A stretch of DNA of 64,000 bases, taken from positions 62,001 through 126,000 of the forward strand of contig WMKK01000015.1 in assembly GCA_012295225.1 (NCBI GenBank). Direction: 5' to 3'. The notes beneath the pieces were generated by a model. It worked only from the letters and a program-made list of their open reading frames with translations, was not told the origin of the DNA and ran no database searches. Both the position numbers and the translations under genes were made by a program. Numbering within the stretch: position 1 is the stretch's first letter; each line of letters starts with the position of its first letter. Origin of the DNA: Ostreococcus mediterraneus (Eukaryota; Chlorophyta; Mamiellophyceae; Mamiellales; Bathycoccaceae). Below are positions 44,791 to 52,700 of this stretch, one piece after another.

Positions 44791-46239
44791 TTACGCGCAG
44801 CGAATCTCGTAAGAGCCGGAGCGTTCGCCTCGGCCGCCCGACGTACACAAGTACCTCACCCACTTTACGACGTCGTACCCGCTCGTGTCCGTGACCTCTA
44901 AGAAACGCACGCGTAAGCCAGATGCGGTGAACATGGGGACTTGGAACTCGACGTTAATCGGGGGCTGTACCCACGGCTTGCGCTCCTCCAACGTGTTGGC
45001 CAGGATGACTTCGGCGTCGAGTTGGAATTCTTCATGACCGGCGCAACGCTTGATTTTCCAGCGCAAGCAGTTTTCTTCGGGCACATACTTTGCTTTGCCA
45101 CCCGTCGCGTTGACGATGGCTCGAGCGGTGTGCTTGGGAACGGGAATACGTACGCGTACCTCGGTGGCGACGGTTTTGTCGCTGTACAGCGACTTCAAGT
45201 TTACCGTCACCGCCAAGCGCGTACGTCCGAGTTCTTTCACTGCCGGCATCAGCTTGAACGGAAGTGTTATGCCGTCACTCACGCGATAGCGCACGAGCTC
45301 GAATTCGCCATCAGGTGGCGTGAACTCGATGGTCTTCTCGCTGCTAAATTTATTTAACCGAACGCACTGATGAAACTGCAAGTCATCGAGCTCGATAAAT
45401 CTCTTCGATGTCGCCGCGCTGGCGTTGACATCCACCCCACGCGCACTCGCGCGCGTCTCTTCGCTTAATCGGTCGTTCAACCCGACTTTAATGTTTGGCA
45501 TACCCGTCAAGAAGGTTTTCATGTAAATAGCTCCCGCAACGCTCGCCCGCAACACCGTTCCCTCTACGCTCATCATCATATTCACGCTCTCCACAATGTC
45601 TAAATACACCTGATTCTTTTTATATACCAACCCTTCCTGGCGCCACTGCACCGCACCGGTCACTTGTTTCGCCGCAGCGACCGCCGCGCGCTGGTCCGCG
45701 AGCTCTTGTTTCGCGATTTGCTCGCGCGTCGCGTCTCTCGTTGAACTTCTCTGCGTAATGTACGTCTTCAACACCTCCGCTGCGGTGATTTGCGGGTATC
45801 CATTGTCGCAAATCTCGTCCAACAACTCGTACAACAGCACGAAATTGCTTCGGATAGCGTTTTCTGTGCACGCGCCAAAGTAGTGCGCGCACAGGCGCGA
45901 CACGTGCGAGAGAAAAGTAAACCCCAACATCGCATTCGACGCGCCTCTCGTGACGCCAACGACGTAGACGTCGTTACAGCGCTTGAACATGTACGTCACT
46001 GATCCTATCGTTCGCATGGGTGCATCCAGACTGCCGTTACGGCGCGCGGAGCGAGTGCTTCTCGACTGTCCGCGCGCATCGATGATCTCACTTCTAAATG
46101 CATCGAGTAAGTGCCGCTCAACGTTGTCGCGATACGCGCGCGAGATGAGCACATCCCCGCGCACGTTGACGATGAAGAGCCCGCTCAAGGCGTAGCCCAC
46201 GTCTGGGGCGAGCGCGGGCATGGGGTTCGCCGTGGTCAT
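44791..46239 (-). CDS. AP2M1: AP-2 adaptor complex subunit mu
   Basis: The 482-residue protein has the full mu chain. GYALSGLFIVNVRGDVLISR and FRSEIIDARGQ make the longin domain, and a linker follows to residue 190. The C-terminal cargo-binding domain runs from VTGAVQWRQEGLVYKKNQVY to the end. It includes MPNIKVGLNDRLSEET, FHQCVRLNKFSSEKTIEFTP and SGYDVVKWVRYLC. AP-2 links clathrin to cargo at the plasma membrane; AP-1 mu chains differ at FIEY and LGLHD motifs that are not seen here. The longer frame starts upstream, but the ATG at 46239 (MTTANPMPALAP) is the better start. Confidence 0.92.
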   Translation of the reverse strand: MTTANPMPALAPDVGYALSGLFIVNVRGDVLISRAYRDNVERHLLDAFRSEIIDARGQSRSTRSARRNGSLDAPMRTIGSVTYMFKRCNDVYVVGVTRGASNAMLGFTFLSHVSRLCAHYFGACTENAIRSNFVLLYELLDEICDNGYPQITAAEVLKTYITQRSSTRDATREQIAKQELADQRAAVAAAKQVTGAVQWRQEGLVYKKNQVYLDIVESVNMMMSVEGTVLRASVAGAIYMKTFLTGMPNIKVGLNDRLSEETRASARGVDVNASAATSKRFIELDDLQFHQCVRLNKFSSEKTIEFTPPDGEFELVRYRVSDGITLPFKLMPAVKELGRTRLAVTVNLKSLYSDKTVATEVRVRIPVPKHTARAIVNATGGKAKYVPEENCLRWKIKRCAGHEEFQLDAEVILANTLEERKPWVQPPINVEFQVPMFTASGLRVRFLEVTDTSGYDVVKWVRYLCTSGGRGERSGSYEIRCA

Positions 46240-46828
46240 CGCGAGAGGCGCGCAATGCCGTCGAGCTACGCGCAAACTTGCGTGATAATCGCGCGCGCGT
46301 GGATGTATAGCGTTTGGCGCATTCGTCAGCATGGCTCTAATTTAGCTAAGCATTGATATTTCAAACGCATGCATGCATGCATTGCGCCTTGAAAACTTGT
46401 CATCGCGTCCGGTGGACGCATCATCTATGTACATTTCAAGCGCCGCGAACGTTTGCATTCGGTCATCGTACGCGCTTTTGAACCACGATTTTTTAATCAG
46501 ACGCGATGCGCGGTGGCGTACAAGCACCACCAATTTACGCATCACATCGTCACACATCATCGCGCACACATCGTGCGCGCGCGCGCCATGGGCGCGCGCG
46601 CACGAGGTCGCTTCGTGGCGGTCAAAACGCGACTCTCAAATCCGTCGGCTCGCGGCTATGTTTTTTGTTTTAATCTTCGAACTCGCGGGAGCGTTTTCCT
46701 CCTCAGGGTTTCCATCGTCCATCATCGTCATCGTCATCATCGTCGCATACGCTACGACGACGACGACGACGACGCACACACACCCCGAGCGCCTAAACGC
46801 GCTCCCAAAACACGAGCTCTTACGCGCC
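46240..46828. other. Intergenic region with a weak small ORF
   Basis: This is 589 bases between AP-2 mu (start) and the PITH gene (stop), both on the minus strand. On the minus strand an open frame from an ATG near 46560 to 46342 encodes about 72 residues (DDVMRKLVVLVRHRASRLIK, then AYDDRMQTFAALEMYIDD) and has no known family. A CATCGTCATC microsatellite lies near 46711-46740, followed by ACGACGACGACGACG at about 46756. The plus-strand frame through here is the antisense of the PITH gene. The small frame is not called as a gene. Confidence 0.35.
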
Positions 46829-47332
46829 TCAGCACTTTTTCAACTGATTCACATCCGCCGCATCCATCGTCCGCCCACGAATCTCCAATCTCCTTACGCT
46901 CGTGCGTTCAGTATCGCCCACATTACTTTCAAAATAAAACGTCAACGTCCGCACGTTATCGAACGCCGTCTTATCGAGCTCGAATACGCCGCCGTCCCGC
47001 GCGCCTCGGCTCGCGTCCAGCGTCTGCGCCGGCGTCTTCTTCGCGCACTCCTCAAACCCCAACGACGGCTTGTTCACGAACACCTTCACCACCGCGCACG
47101 CGGAAACGTCGGGGTCATTCGTGCCGCCACCGACGATGACAACGTGCGTGGGCTTCACGTTCGTCGTGAATGGCACGCTTAAAATGCACGTCTCGTCGTC
47201 ATCGGTGACGAGCTCCAACGTGTCCTGATCGCGTTCGCCCGCGGCTAAGATCTTCGTCCACGCCCCGTCGTCGGTTGCGTTGAGCACTTCGACGCCGCGC
47301 GTGTCGATGTGCGCGAGGAGATCGTCGTCCAT
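46829..47332 (-). CDS. PITH domain protein (PITHD1-like)
   Basis: The 167-residue protein is a single PITH domain, the C-terminal domain of thioredoxin-like protein 1 standing alone. It starts DDDLLAHIDTRGVEVLNATD, and then has CILSVPFTTNVKPTHVVIVG, VKVFVNKPSLGFEECAKKTP and TLTFYFESNVGDTERTSVRR. These proteins bind the 26S proteasome, but animal PITHD1 has other roles. Its length equals the family's. It is divergent from the dual-specificity phosphatase gene across a promoter with a tandem duplication. Confidence 0.9.
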   Translation of the reverse strand: MDDDLLAHIDTRGVEVLNATDDGAWTKILAAGERDQDTLELVTDDDETCILSVPFTTNVKPTHVVIVGGGTNDPDVSACAVVKVFVNKPSLGFEECAKKTPAQTLDASRGARDGGVFELDKTAFDNVRTLTFYFESNVGDTERTSVRRLEIRGRTMDAADVNQLKKC

Positions 47333-47704
47333 GGCGCGCGCGCGTGTGCGGTCGACGACGTCGCGCGCCGTGTCCTCGCGAACGTCCGTCTACATATACT
47401 AGTACACAACCCTCGATATGAACCATATCGGATGTCCTCACGAACGTCCGTCTACATATACTATCACACAACCCTCGATATGAACCATATTGACGTCCCA
47501 GCACACGCGGGTGTCTGTTCGAAATCCACCCCAGTTCTCATACTCCACCCCATGAAATTCTCATTTATCACATACTCGAATTTCGGGACCTAAATCGTAC
47601 GTATAGCACGCGTGTTTTATACCATGAAATATATCCATGGACCCCCCCTTGAGGCAAAAATCCATGGGCCCCGTGCGCGCGCGCGTCGTCGTCGTCGTCA
47701 CACC
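47333..47704. promoter_or_regulatory. Divergent promoter with a 62-bp tandem duplication
   Basis: A 62-base unit is repeated once: copy 1 is 47371-47432 and copy 2 is 47433 to about 47490, with three mismatches in the first 57 bases. Each copy contains TCTACATATACTA, a TATA-like box, and CAACCCTCGATATGAACCAT. The duplication lies between the PITH (left) and phosphatase (right) genes, so both may be driven from it. The rest of the gap has an AT-rich stretch and no gene. Confidence 0.7.
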
Positions 47705-48533
47705 ATGGCGCCCGACGACGACTGCCCGTCGTGCGGCCACGCGCACGCGCCCGGCTCCACGTGCCACCAATGCGGACACTACCGCCGATGCAGCGAAAGC
47801 GTCGAACGCGCCAACGGTAACGGCGCATGCGGCACCACCATGGATGCGACCGGCAAGGAACCAATCGTCGAAGTCATCGATAAGTTTTTGTGCATCGGCG
47901 CGTTCGAACACACGTCGAACATCGATGTGCTGATAAAATGCGGTATACGAACCGTGATGAATGTGCGTGCGCGAGTGCGAGGCGACACGCGGGCGCGTGT
48001 GGGCGCGGAGAAGGGAGTTTTGTGGGTTAGTATTGGAGGGGGGGGGGGACTTTTCGCGCGCGCGCGACGCGTCGAGCGTTTTTCGTGGCGCGTCGCGGGT
48101 GTTTGTCGCGACGGGATCGTACTGACGAGGTGTGATGTGTTTTTATCTGTCTGTGTAGGCTGTTCCGGCGTGTACGCCGTGCTGTAGTTCGAGAGATATT
48201 ACCGTGTTCACCGCGCCGAGCGACGCGAGGGACGCGAGCGCGTTGGATTTGAGCGCGACGGTGAGGATTTTAGAGGAATTACACGTCAAAGCGGAACGCG
48301 CAGACGATGCGTTTCCATCGCGCGTGCTCGTGTATTGCATGACGGGTCATTCGCGCGCGCCTTCGATAGCGGTGGCGTACTTGATGTATAGCGAACGCCG
48401 GCGCCTTCGGGACGCCGTCGTCGCGTTGGCTCGACGGTATCCGCGCGGCCACACGGCGGTGAAAATCAAACCGTGTGATTACCAGCATCTCGAAGCGTTT
48501 GAGAAGACGCTTTTTGGTGAGAATACAGTCTAA
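47705..48533 (+). CDS. Dual-specificity phosphatase with N-terminal zinc-ribbon, two exons
   Basis: Exon 1 (47705-47962) encodes 86 residues with CPSCGHAHAPGSTCHQCGH, a four-cysteine zinc-ribbon-like motif, then VIDKFLCIGAFEHTSNIDVL and GIRTVMN. Exon 2 (48159-48533) begins AVPACTPCC and contains the catalytic VLVYCMTGHSRAPSIAVAYL (Cys-x5-Arg). The intron (47963-48158, 196 bases) has a GTGCGT donor, ACTGAC at 48121 and TCTGTGTAG acceptor; it contains a ten-base G run. The joined RTVMNAVPAC matches plant dual-specificity phosphatases (RILNTVPMC-like). The 210-residue enzyme dephosphorylates Tyr and Ser/Thr. The gap 48534-48936 after it holds no recognised feature. Confidence 0.85.
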
Positions 48534-48936
48534 GCGAGCATGCAATCGCACGCGCGCACGCATGCGTGGTTCCGTCGTCGATGTGTACGCATCAAACGGG
48601 CCGAGACGCCCCAGGGGGGCGTCGCCCGCGAAGACGCGCTTACGAAGCGCACTTTCTAGAAATTCCCGTATTGGAGCTCGTCGCCGCACATTAGCGTCGA
48701 TGACTTACGTATAGCCCACACTAATCACCCCTCATCGCAAAACTGCCGAGCGATTCATTGTAGATGACATAATTAGAAGTTCCCGACGCCGCGCGCTCGA
48801 CCGACGTTTGCCTCAGCCGCGCGAGTGTCGCTCGCGAGTTTCGCTCCATACCGTGACGCGGGGAACTTTTCGCGTCGCCGCCGACAACGAACGCGGCATC
48901 CAACGGGTCGTTCGCACGCACCGCTCGCGCGCGCAC

Positions 48937-49440
48937 ATGCGCGGGCACGCGCTACGCCGCGCGGCGTCCCGGTTCGCGGCGACCCTGGAGGCGACGACGA
49001 CGTCGTCCAGCGCCATTCGCGCCGTCTCCACGTCCACCGTCGCCGCACACGGCGGGGGGAAAACCAAAGCCACGGCGGAGAACTCGATAGAAATCACATT
49101 CATCGATCGCGATGGCGATAGGAAAACCGTGCGAGGGATTATTGGGGAAAGTTTGATGGAAACCGCGCACGCGAACGACGTCGAGCTCGAAGGCGCGTGC
49201 GAAGGTTCGCTCGCGTGTAGCACGTGTCACGTCGTGCTTTCCGAAGCCGTGTTCGCATCGCTCCCCGAAGCGTGTGATGATGAGAACGATATGTTAGATT
49301 TGGCGTATGGGTTGACGGAGACGTCGAGGTTGGGGTGTCAAGTGAGCTGCGCGAAGGGGCCGCTGGATGGGTGCGAAGTCGTCATTCCTTCGGCGTCGAG
49401 AAACTTTGCGGTGGATGGGTTCAAGCCGAAACCGCACTAG
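48937..49440 (+). CDS. Adrenodoxin-type [2Fe-2S] ferredoxin, probably mitochondrial
   Basis: The 167-residue protein carries the four-cysteine cluster motif CEGSLACSTCHV with a fourth cysteine in ETSRLGCQVSCAKGPLDG. The ferredoxin fold starts at SIEITFIDRDGDRKTVRGII. The C-terminus is VVIPSASRNFAVDGFKPKPH. It is of the adrenodoxin/Yah1 group that feeds electrons to iron-sulfur cluster or steroid metabolism in mitochondria, not the plant photosynthetic type. The first 40 residues, rich in Arg, Ala and Ser, look like a mitochondrial presequence. The start at 48937 is the first ATG after an upstream TTG. Confidence 0.9.
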   Translation: MRGHALRRAASRFAATLEATTTSSSAIRAVSTSTVAAHGGGKTKATAENSIEITFIDRDGDRKTVRGIIGESLMETAHANDVELEGACEGSLACSTCHVVLSEAVFASLPEACDDENDMLDLAYGLTETSRLGCQVSCAKGPLDGCEVVIPSASRNFAVDGFKPKPH

Positions 49441-49700
49441 TTGTGTTGTGTGGTAGCGGTATGTAGTGGTATCGCTGCCGCCAAGACGTGATGGGTCGTT
49501 AGATGGAAGAGTTTGTAGGCGAGAGGTTCGTAGCCGCCGCGGCCGGCGTCGTCGGGTGGATAGAAAATTGTCGACTTGAATACTAGATACATAGAGACGT
49601 ATTGTTTTTCTTCGAGCGTCTGCGACTGGAGTATTTGCCCCTCTGCATCTTCACACGCCAAATCATCACGCATCTCATGAACGACGCTCTTGACCACCAC
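49437..49700 (-). CDS. Possible small gene or 3' exon, unknown
   Basis: On the minus strand a frame of 87 codons ends at 49437, touching the ferredoxin stop. It reads CEDAEGQILQSQTLEEKQYV, then PDDAGRGGYEPLAYKLFHLT, which is mixed in composition and does not look like random GC-rich sequence. It has no ATG at its start (GTG at 49700; an internal Met lies near 49671). On the same strand, in another frame just upstream, KAACVQERDAFNECRRGLER starts at an ATG near 49813. No ACTGAC branch motif lies between, so a normal intron is not supported. It may be a degenerate or misassembled gene. The 49701-50371 stretch holds nothing else. Confidence 0.3.
   Translation of the reverse strand: MVVKSVVHEMRDDLACEDAEGQILQSQTLEEKQYVSMYLVFKSTIFYPPDDAGRGGYEPLAYKLFHLTTHHVLAAAIPLHTATTQHN
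49584..49604. repeat. 21-bp sequence shared with 52568-52588
   Basis: An identical 21-base stretch (TAGATACATAGAGACGTATT plus G) occurs here and at 52568-52588. A partly matching CTTGAA(A)TACT lies just before each. Here it falls inside the uncertain small frame; the other copy lies in the convergent 3' region after the secreted protein gene. Confidence 0.85.
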
Positions 49701-50371
49701 GTTTACCGCGCGCGCCTGCGGCGCTCGCTCTCGCGCTCACCACCGCAACTGCTCGCTCTAAACCACGTCTACATTCATTAAAAGCATCGCGCTCCTGAAC
49801 GCACGCAGCCTTCATGTAGTTTCTTTTTCCTCTTCTCATGCACGCGTGTGCGTCGTTTCATGCGTCGTCGCCGTCGCGTCCTCAACGCGTTCAATTGAAC
49901 TGGCGCCACTCGCTCGTACTTTGTATCATGGACTGCTATGTACGCCATAAATCTACGGTACTAGTACATCAAATGTGTACCACACGGCACACGGCTCGAG
50001 TCGCGCGTGACGCGTGTCGATGACGTGGACTCCCCAGTCCCGCGGCGCGATGTCCCGTCGATCGCCGCGCGCGCGTCGACGTTCGACGTCGAACGCCGTC
50101 CATCGTCGACGCGCGCGCGCGCGCGATCGCCGACGTTGGATCGATCGCGACTCGTCGAGACGCGTCGAAACACGTGTGCGACCACGTTCGGAACACTTTT
50201 CGGAACACTTGTGCGACTCTGTGCTATATTCTGTGTGCGGACGCGTCTGTGATATACTGTTTACCCATATGACCGACCGACCGACTTCGACCGTGACTCG
50301 AAACGTCGCGTTCAAGAATATTCCAAGCGGCACTCGCCGACGACGACGAGACGACGACGACGACGACGACC

Positions 50372-52345
50372 ATGCGCGCGACGACCGCGAGGACGATGAA
50401 AACGAGATACGCGCTCGCGACGATCGTCGCCGCGCTCGGCGCTGGAAGCGCTGTGCACGCGGTGACGGTGGGATCAGAAGGATTCACCGTGCCTCCGTTG
50501 TCGTGCTTCGGTACCGTGGCGACGATGAAGTACGACATGACCTCGGTGACGTCCGATCTCTCGGGGATCACGTATAATCCGGAAACCGGGACGTTGTTCG
50601 CCGTGAATAACGGCGATCGAATCGTGTACGAGATTCAGTTCCCGAACACGTTGGTGAATCAGTGGGACGTGAGCTCGGTGTCGCAAGATCTCGAGGGCAT
50701 CTCCGCGCTCGGCGGACGAAAGTTTGCCATCACGGATGAGAATCCAGCGACGGTGTACCAAGTGACGTTGAATCCGGGTAGCACGAGCTTCGCCTCGTCA
50801 ACGCTCGGTCAAGGCATCACGCCGGCGGCCGGGAGCAACTTGGGTTTTGAAGGCGTCGCGTACATCGGCGCGACGGTGAACAAGTTTTACACCATTCAAG
50901 AAGCGAGCCCGTCGAAACTCTGGAAGTTGGACGCGCCGAGCGGTGGTACCATCACCGCGCAATCGGGTGACTTGGAGGCGTCTCCGTACAAGATTACCTC
51001 CGTCGGTGGCTTGACTCGCGGCGGCGACGAGACGGACGAGCTCTTCCTCGTTGTCAAAAATTACAACGCGACGGGTCGCAACAATGAAATTTACGCCGGC
51101 CAAAAGGGTATTTTCCGATACAACATCTCCACGGACACCTTCACCGAACGATTCGGCGGTGAAGTGTGCACCATGGGCCAACCGGAAGGTCTCACGTTTT
51201 GGAAAAACTCGACGACAAACAAAATCATGATGTTGATCGTCGGCGAGACGAATGAAGCCCGCGTGTACGAAGCCGATCCGACCTGCACCGACTCGATCGG
51301 CAGCGTCTCCACCCTCATGGCCACGTGCGCGAAGAAGGAGATCTCCACGAGCGCGTGCGAAAAGACTCAAGAAGACGGCGGATGCCCGTGGACGCGATGC
51401 GACAAGTCATTGACCGATCACACGAAGATTTGCACAGACGACGTTCCGGGCACGACCGACTGCAGCGAGGCACAGTGCAAGGCTTATTGCACGAACAACG
51501 GCTTCACCGGCTCGAACACCGGTAAGACGTGCACCCACTGGGCGTACGACGTCGCTGAGAAGGAGTGCTACATCTTCGCCGGATGCAACAACGCCAAGTT
51601 TGACGCCGATTACACGACGTACATCACCCAAGACCCGACATGCGAACGTACTCTCGAGGACTACCCGCTCGGATGCGAGACGAGACGTTGCGACAAGACT
51701 ATGTCCACGCACAACAAAATCTGTGTGAAAACGACTCCGGGCACGACGGATTGCACCCTCGCCGAGTGCAAAGCGAAGTGCCAAGCGCACACCGATTTCA
51801 CGTGCACCACCTACGCTTACGACGTCGCCGAAAGGGAGTGCTACCTCTTCGAGACGTGCGTCAACGAGGGAAACGACGCCGATTACTCCACCTACGTCTT
51901 GCAAGACCCCACCTGCGACAAGAACAAAACCGAGGGCGGTTGCGTTCAACGCCGATGCAACAAGGACCTCATGCCGACGACGCACGAAAAGGTGTGCGTC
52001 GACGACTCCCCGGCGCAACAGTGCACCATGGCCCAGTGCGAATACAAGTGCGCCAACAAGACCTTCACCAACATCGACAGCGAAGCGTACTGCACGCACT
52101 GGGCCTACGACGTAGTCGACAAGGAGTGCTACCTTTTCTATGGCTGCACCGGCGAAGCGTACGACGACGATTACACGCTCTACACCCAGAGCTACGGCGA
52201 GCGCACGGCGCTTATCGCAGCCGGTGAGCCGGCGCCACCAGCGCCGCCGCCGACGACGACGAGCGCCACGATGGACCTCGTCGGTCCGCGCGCCGCCGCG
52301 TTCTCCGTCCTCGTCGCCGTCCTCGTCGCCGCGCTCTTCGCGTGA
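50372..52345 (+). CDS. Secreted SdiA-regulated-like protein with three cysteine-rich repeats and hydrophobic tail
   Basis: The 657-residue protein starts with a signal peptide (KTRYALATIVAALGAGSAVH). Residues about 45-320 form an SdiA-regulated/YjiK-type beta-propeller: LSGITYNPETGTLFAVNNGD, DLEGISALGGRKFAITDENP and GMPEGLTFW-like GQPEGLTFWKNS. Three repeats of 91-95 residues follow (about 329-423, 424-514, 515-606). Each has eight or so cysteines in the same order and the same HWAYDVAEKECYIF-type block (TYAYDVAERECYLF, HWAYDVVDKECYLF), resembling PAN/Apple modules. A Pro/Thr spacer leads to a C-terminal hydrophobic segment (AAAFSVLVAVLVAALFA) with no positive tail, as in GPI-anchored proteins. 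The function, perhaps carbohydrate or protein binding at the cell surface, is not known. Confidence 0.72.
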   Translation: MRATTARTMKTRYALATIVAALGAGSAVHAVTVGSEGFTVPPLSCFGTVATMKYDMTSVTSDLSGITYNPETGTLFAVNNGDRIVYEIQFPNTLVNQWDVSSVSQDLEGISALGGRKFAITDENPATVYQVTLNPGSTSFASSTLGQGITPAAGSNLGFEGVAYIGATVNKFYTIQEASPSKLWKLDAPSGGTITAQSGDLEASPYKITSVGGLTRGGDETDELFLVVKNYNATGRNNEIYAGQKGIFRYNISTDTFTERFGGEVCTMGQPEGLTFWKNSTTNKIMMLIVGETNEARVYEADPTCTDSIGSVSTLMATCAKKEISTSACEKTQEDGGCPWTRCDKSLTDHTKICTDDVPGTTDCSEAQCKAYCTNNGFTGSNTGKTCTHWAYDVAEKECYIFAGCNNAKFDADYTTYITQDPTCERTLEDYPLGCETRRCDKTMSTHNKICVKTTPGTTDCTLAECKAKCQAHTDFTCTTYAYDVAERECYLFETCVNEGNDADYSTYVLQDPTCDKNKTEGGCVQRRCNKDLMPTTHEKVCVDDSPAQQCTMAQCEYKCANKTFTNIDSEAYCTHWAYDVVDKECYLFYGCTGEAYDDDYTLYTQSYGERTALIAAGEPAPPAPPPTTTSATMDLVGPRAAAFSVLVAVLVAALFA

Positions 52346-52383
52346 GACGCCGAAAATTTATACGGACATCGAGCAGTTGATTA

Positions 52384-52427
52384 TTTTGTCCGTCTTGAAG
52401 ATTTATTTTGTCCGTCTTGAAGATTTA
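52384..52427. repeat. 22-bp tandem duplication and ATC microsatellite
   Basis: Two exact copies of a 22-base unit containing TTTTGTCCGTCTTGAAGATT lie at 52384-52405 and 52406-52427, 39 bases after the stop of the secreted protein. A (ATC)n run follows near 52444-52470. The whole convergent gap 52346-52700 has no gene. Confidence 0.85.
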
Positions 52428-52567
52428 AACAGTAAATTAATAATATCATCATTATCATCATCATCATCATCACGTTCGCCTCGTCGCGACATGTCGACCG
52501 ATCGCGACCTCGTCGTCACCGCGCGGTACGCCGGTGTGTCCGCGACTTGAAATACTATACTACCTGG

Positions 52568-52588
52568 TAGATACATAGAGACGTATTG
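52568..52588. repeat. 21-bp sequence shared with 49584-49604
   Basis: This is the second copy of the shared 21-base sequence. It lies in the convergent gap between the secreted protein gene and PYROXD1, so it may be part of a 3' untranslated region or a short dispersed repeat. Confidence 0.85.
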
Positions 52589-52700
52589 CTTGCTACTATG
52601 CGTGTGTGTGCGTCGAATGACGACACGCACGTTGCCTATCGATTGTTCTACTGGTATTCGCTACGCAGCGGCGGGCATCGCGCGCGCCCTGCGACGGTGG

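Noticed and set aside
46373-47182. Plus-strand frame of 269 codons
   Set aside because: It is antisense to the well-recognised PITH gene and intergenic microsatellites.
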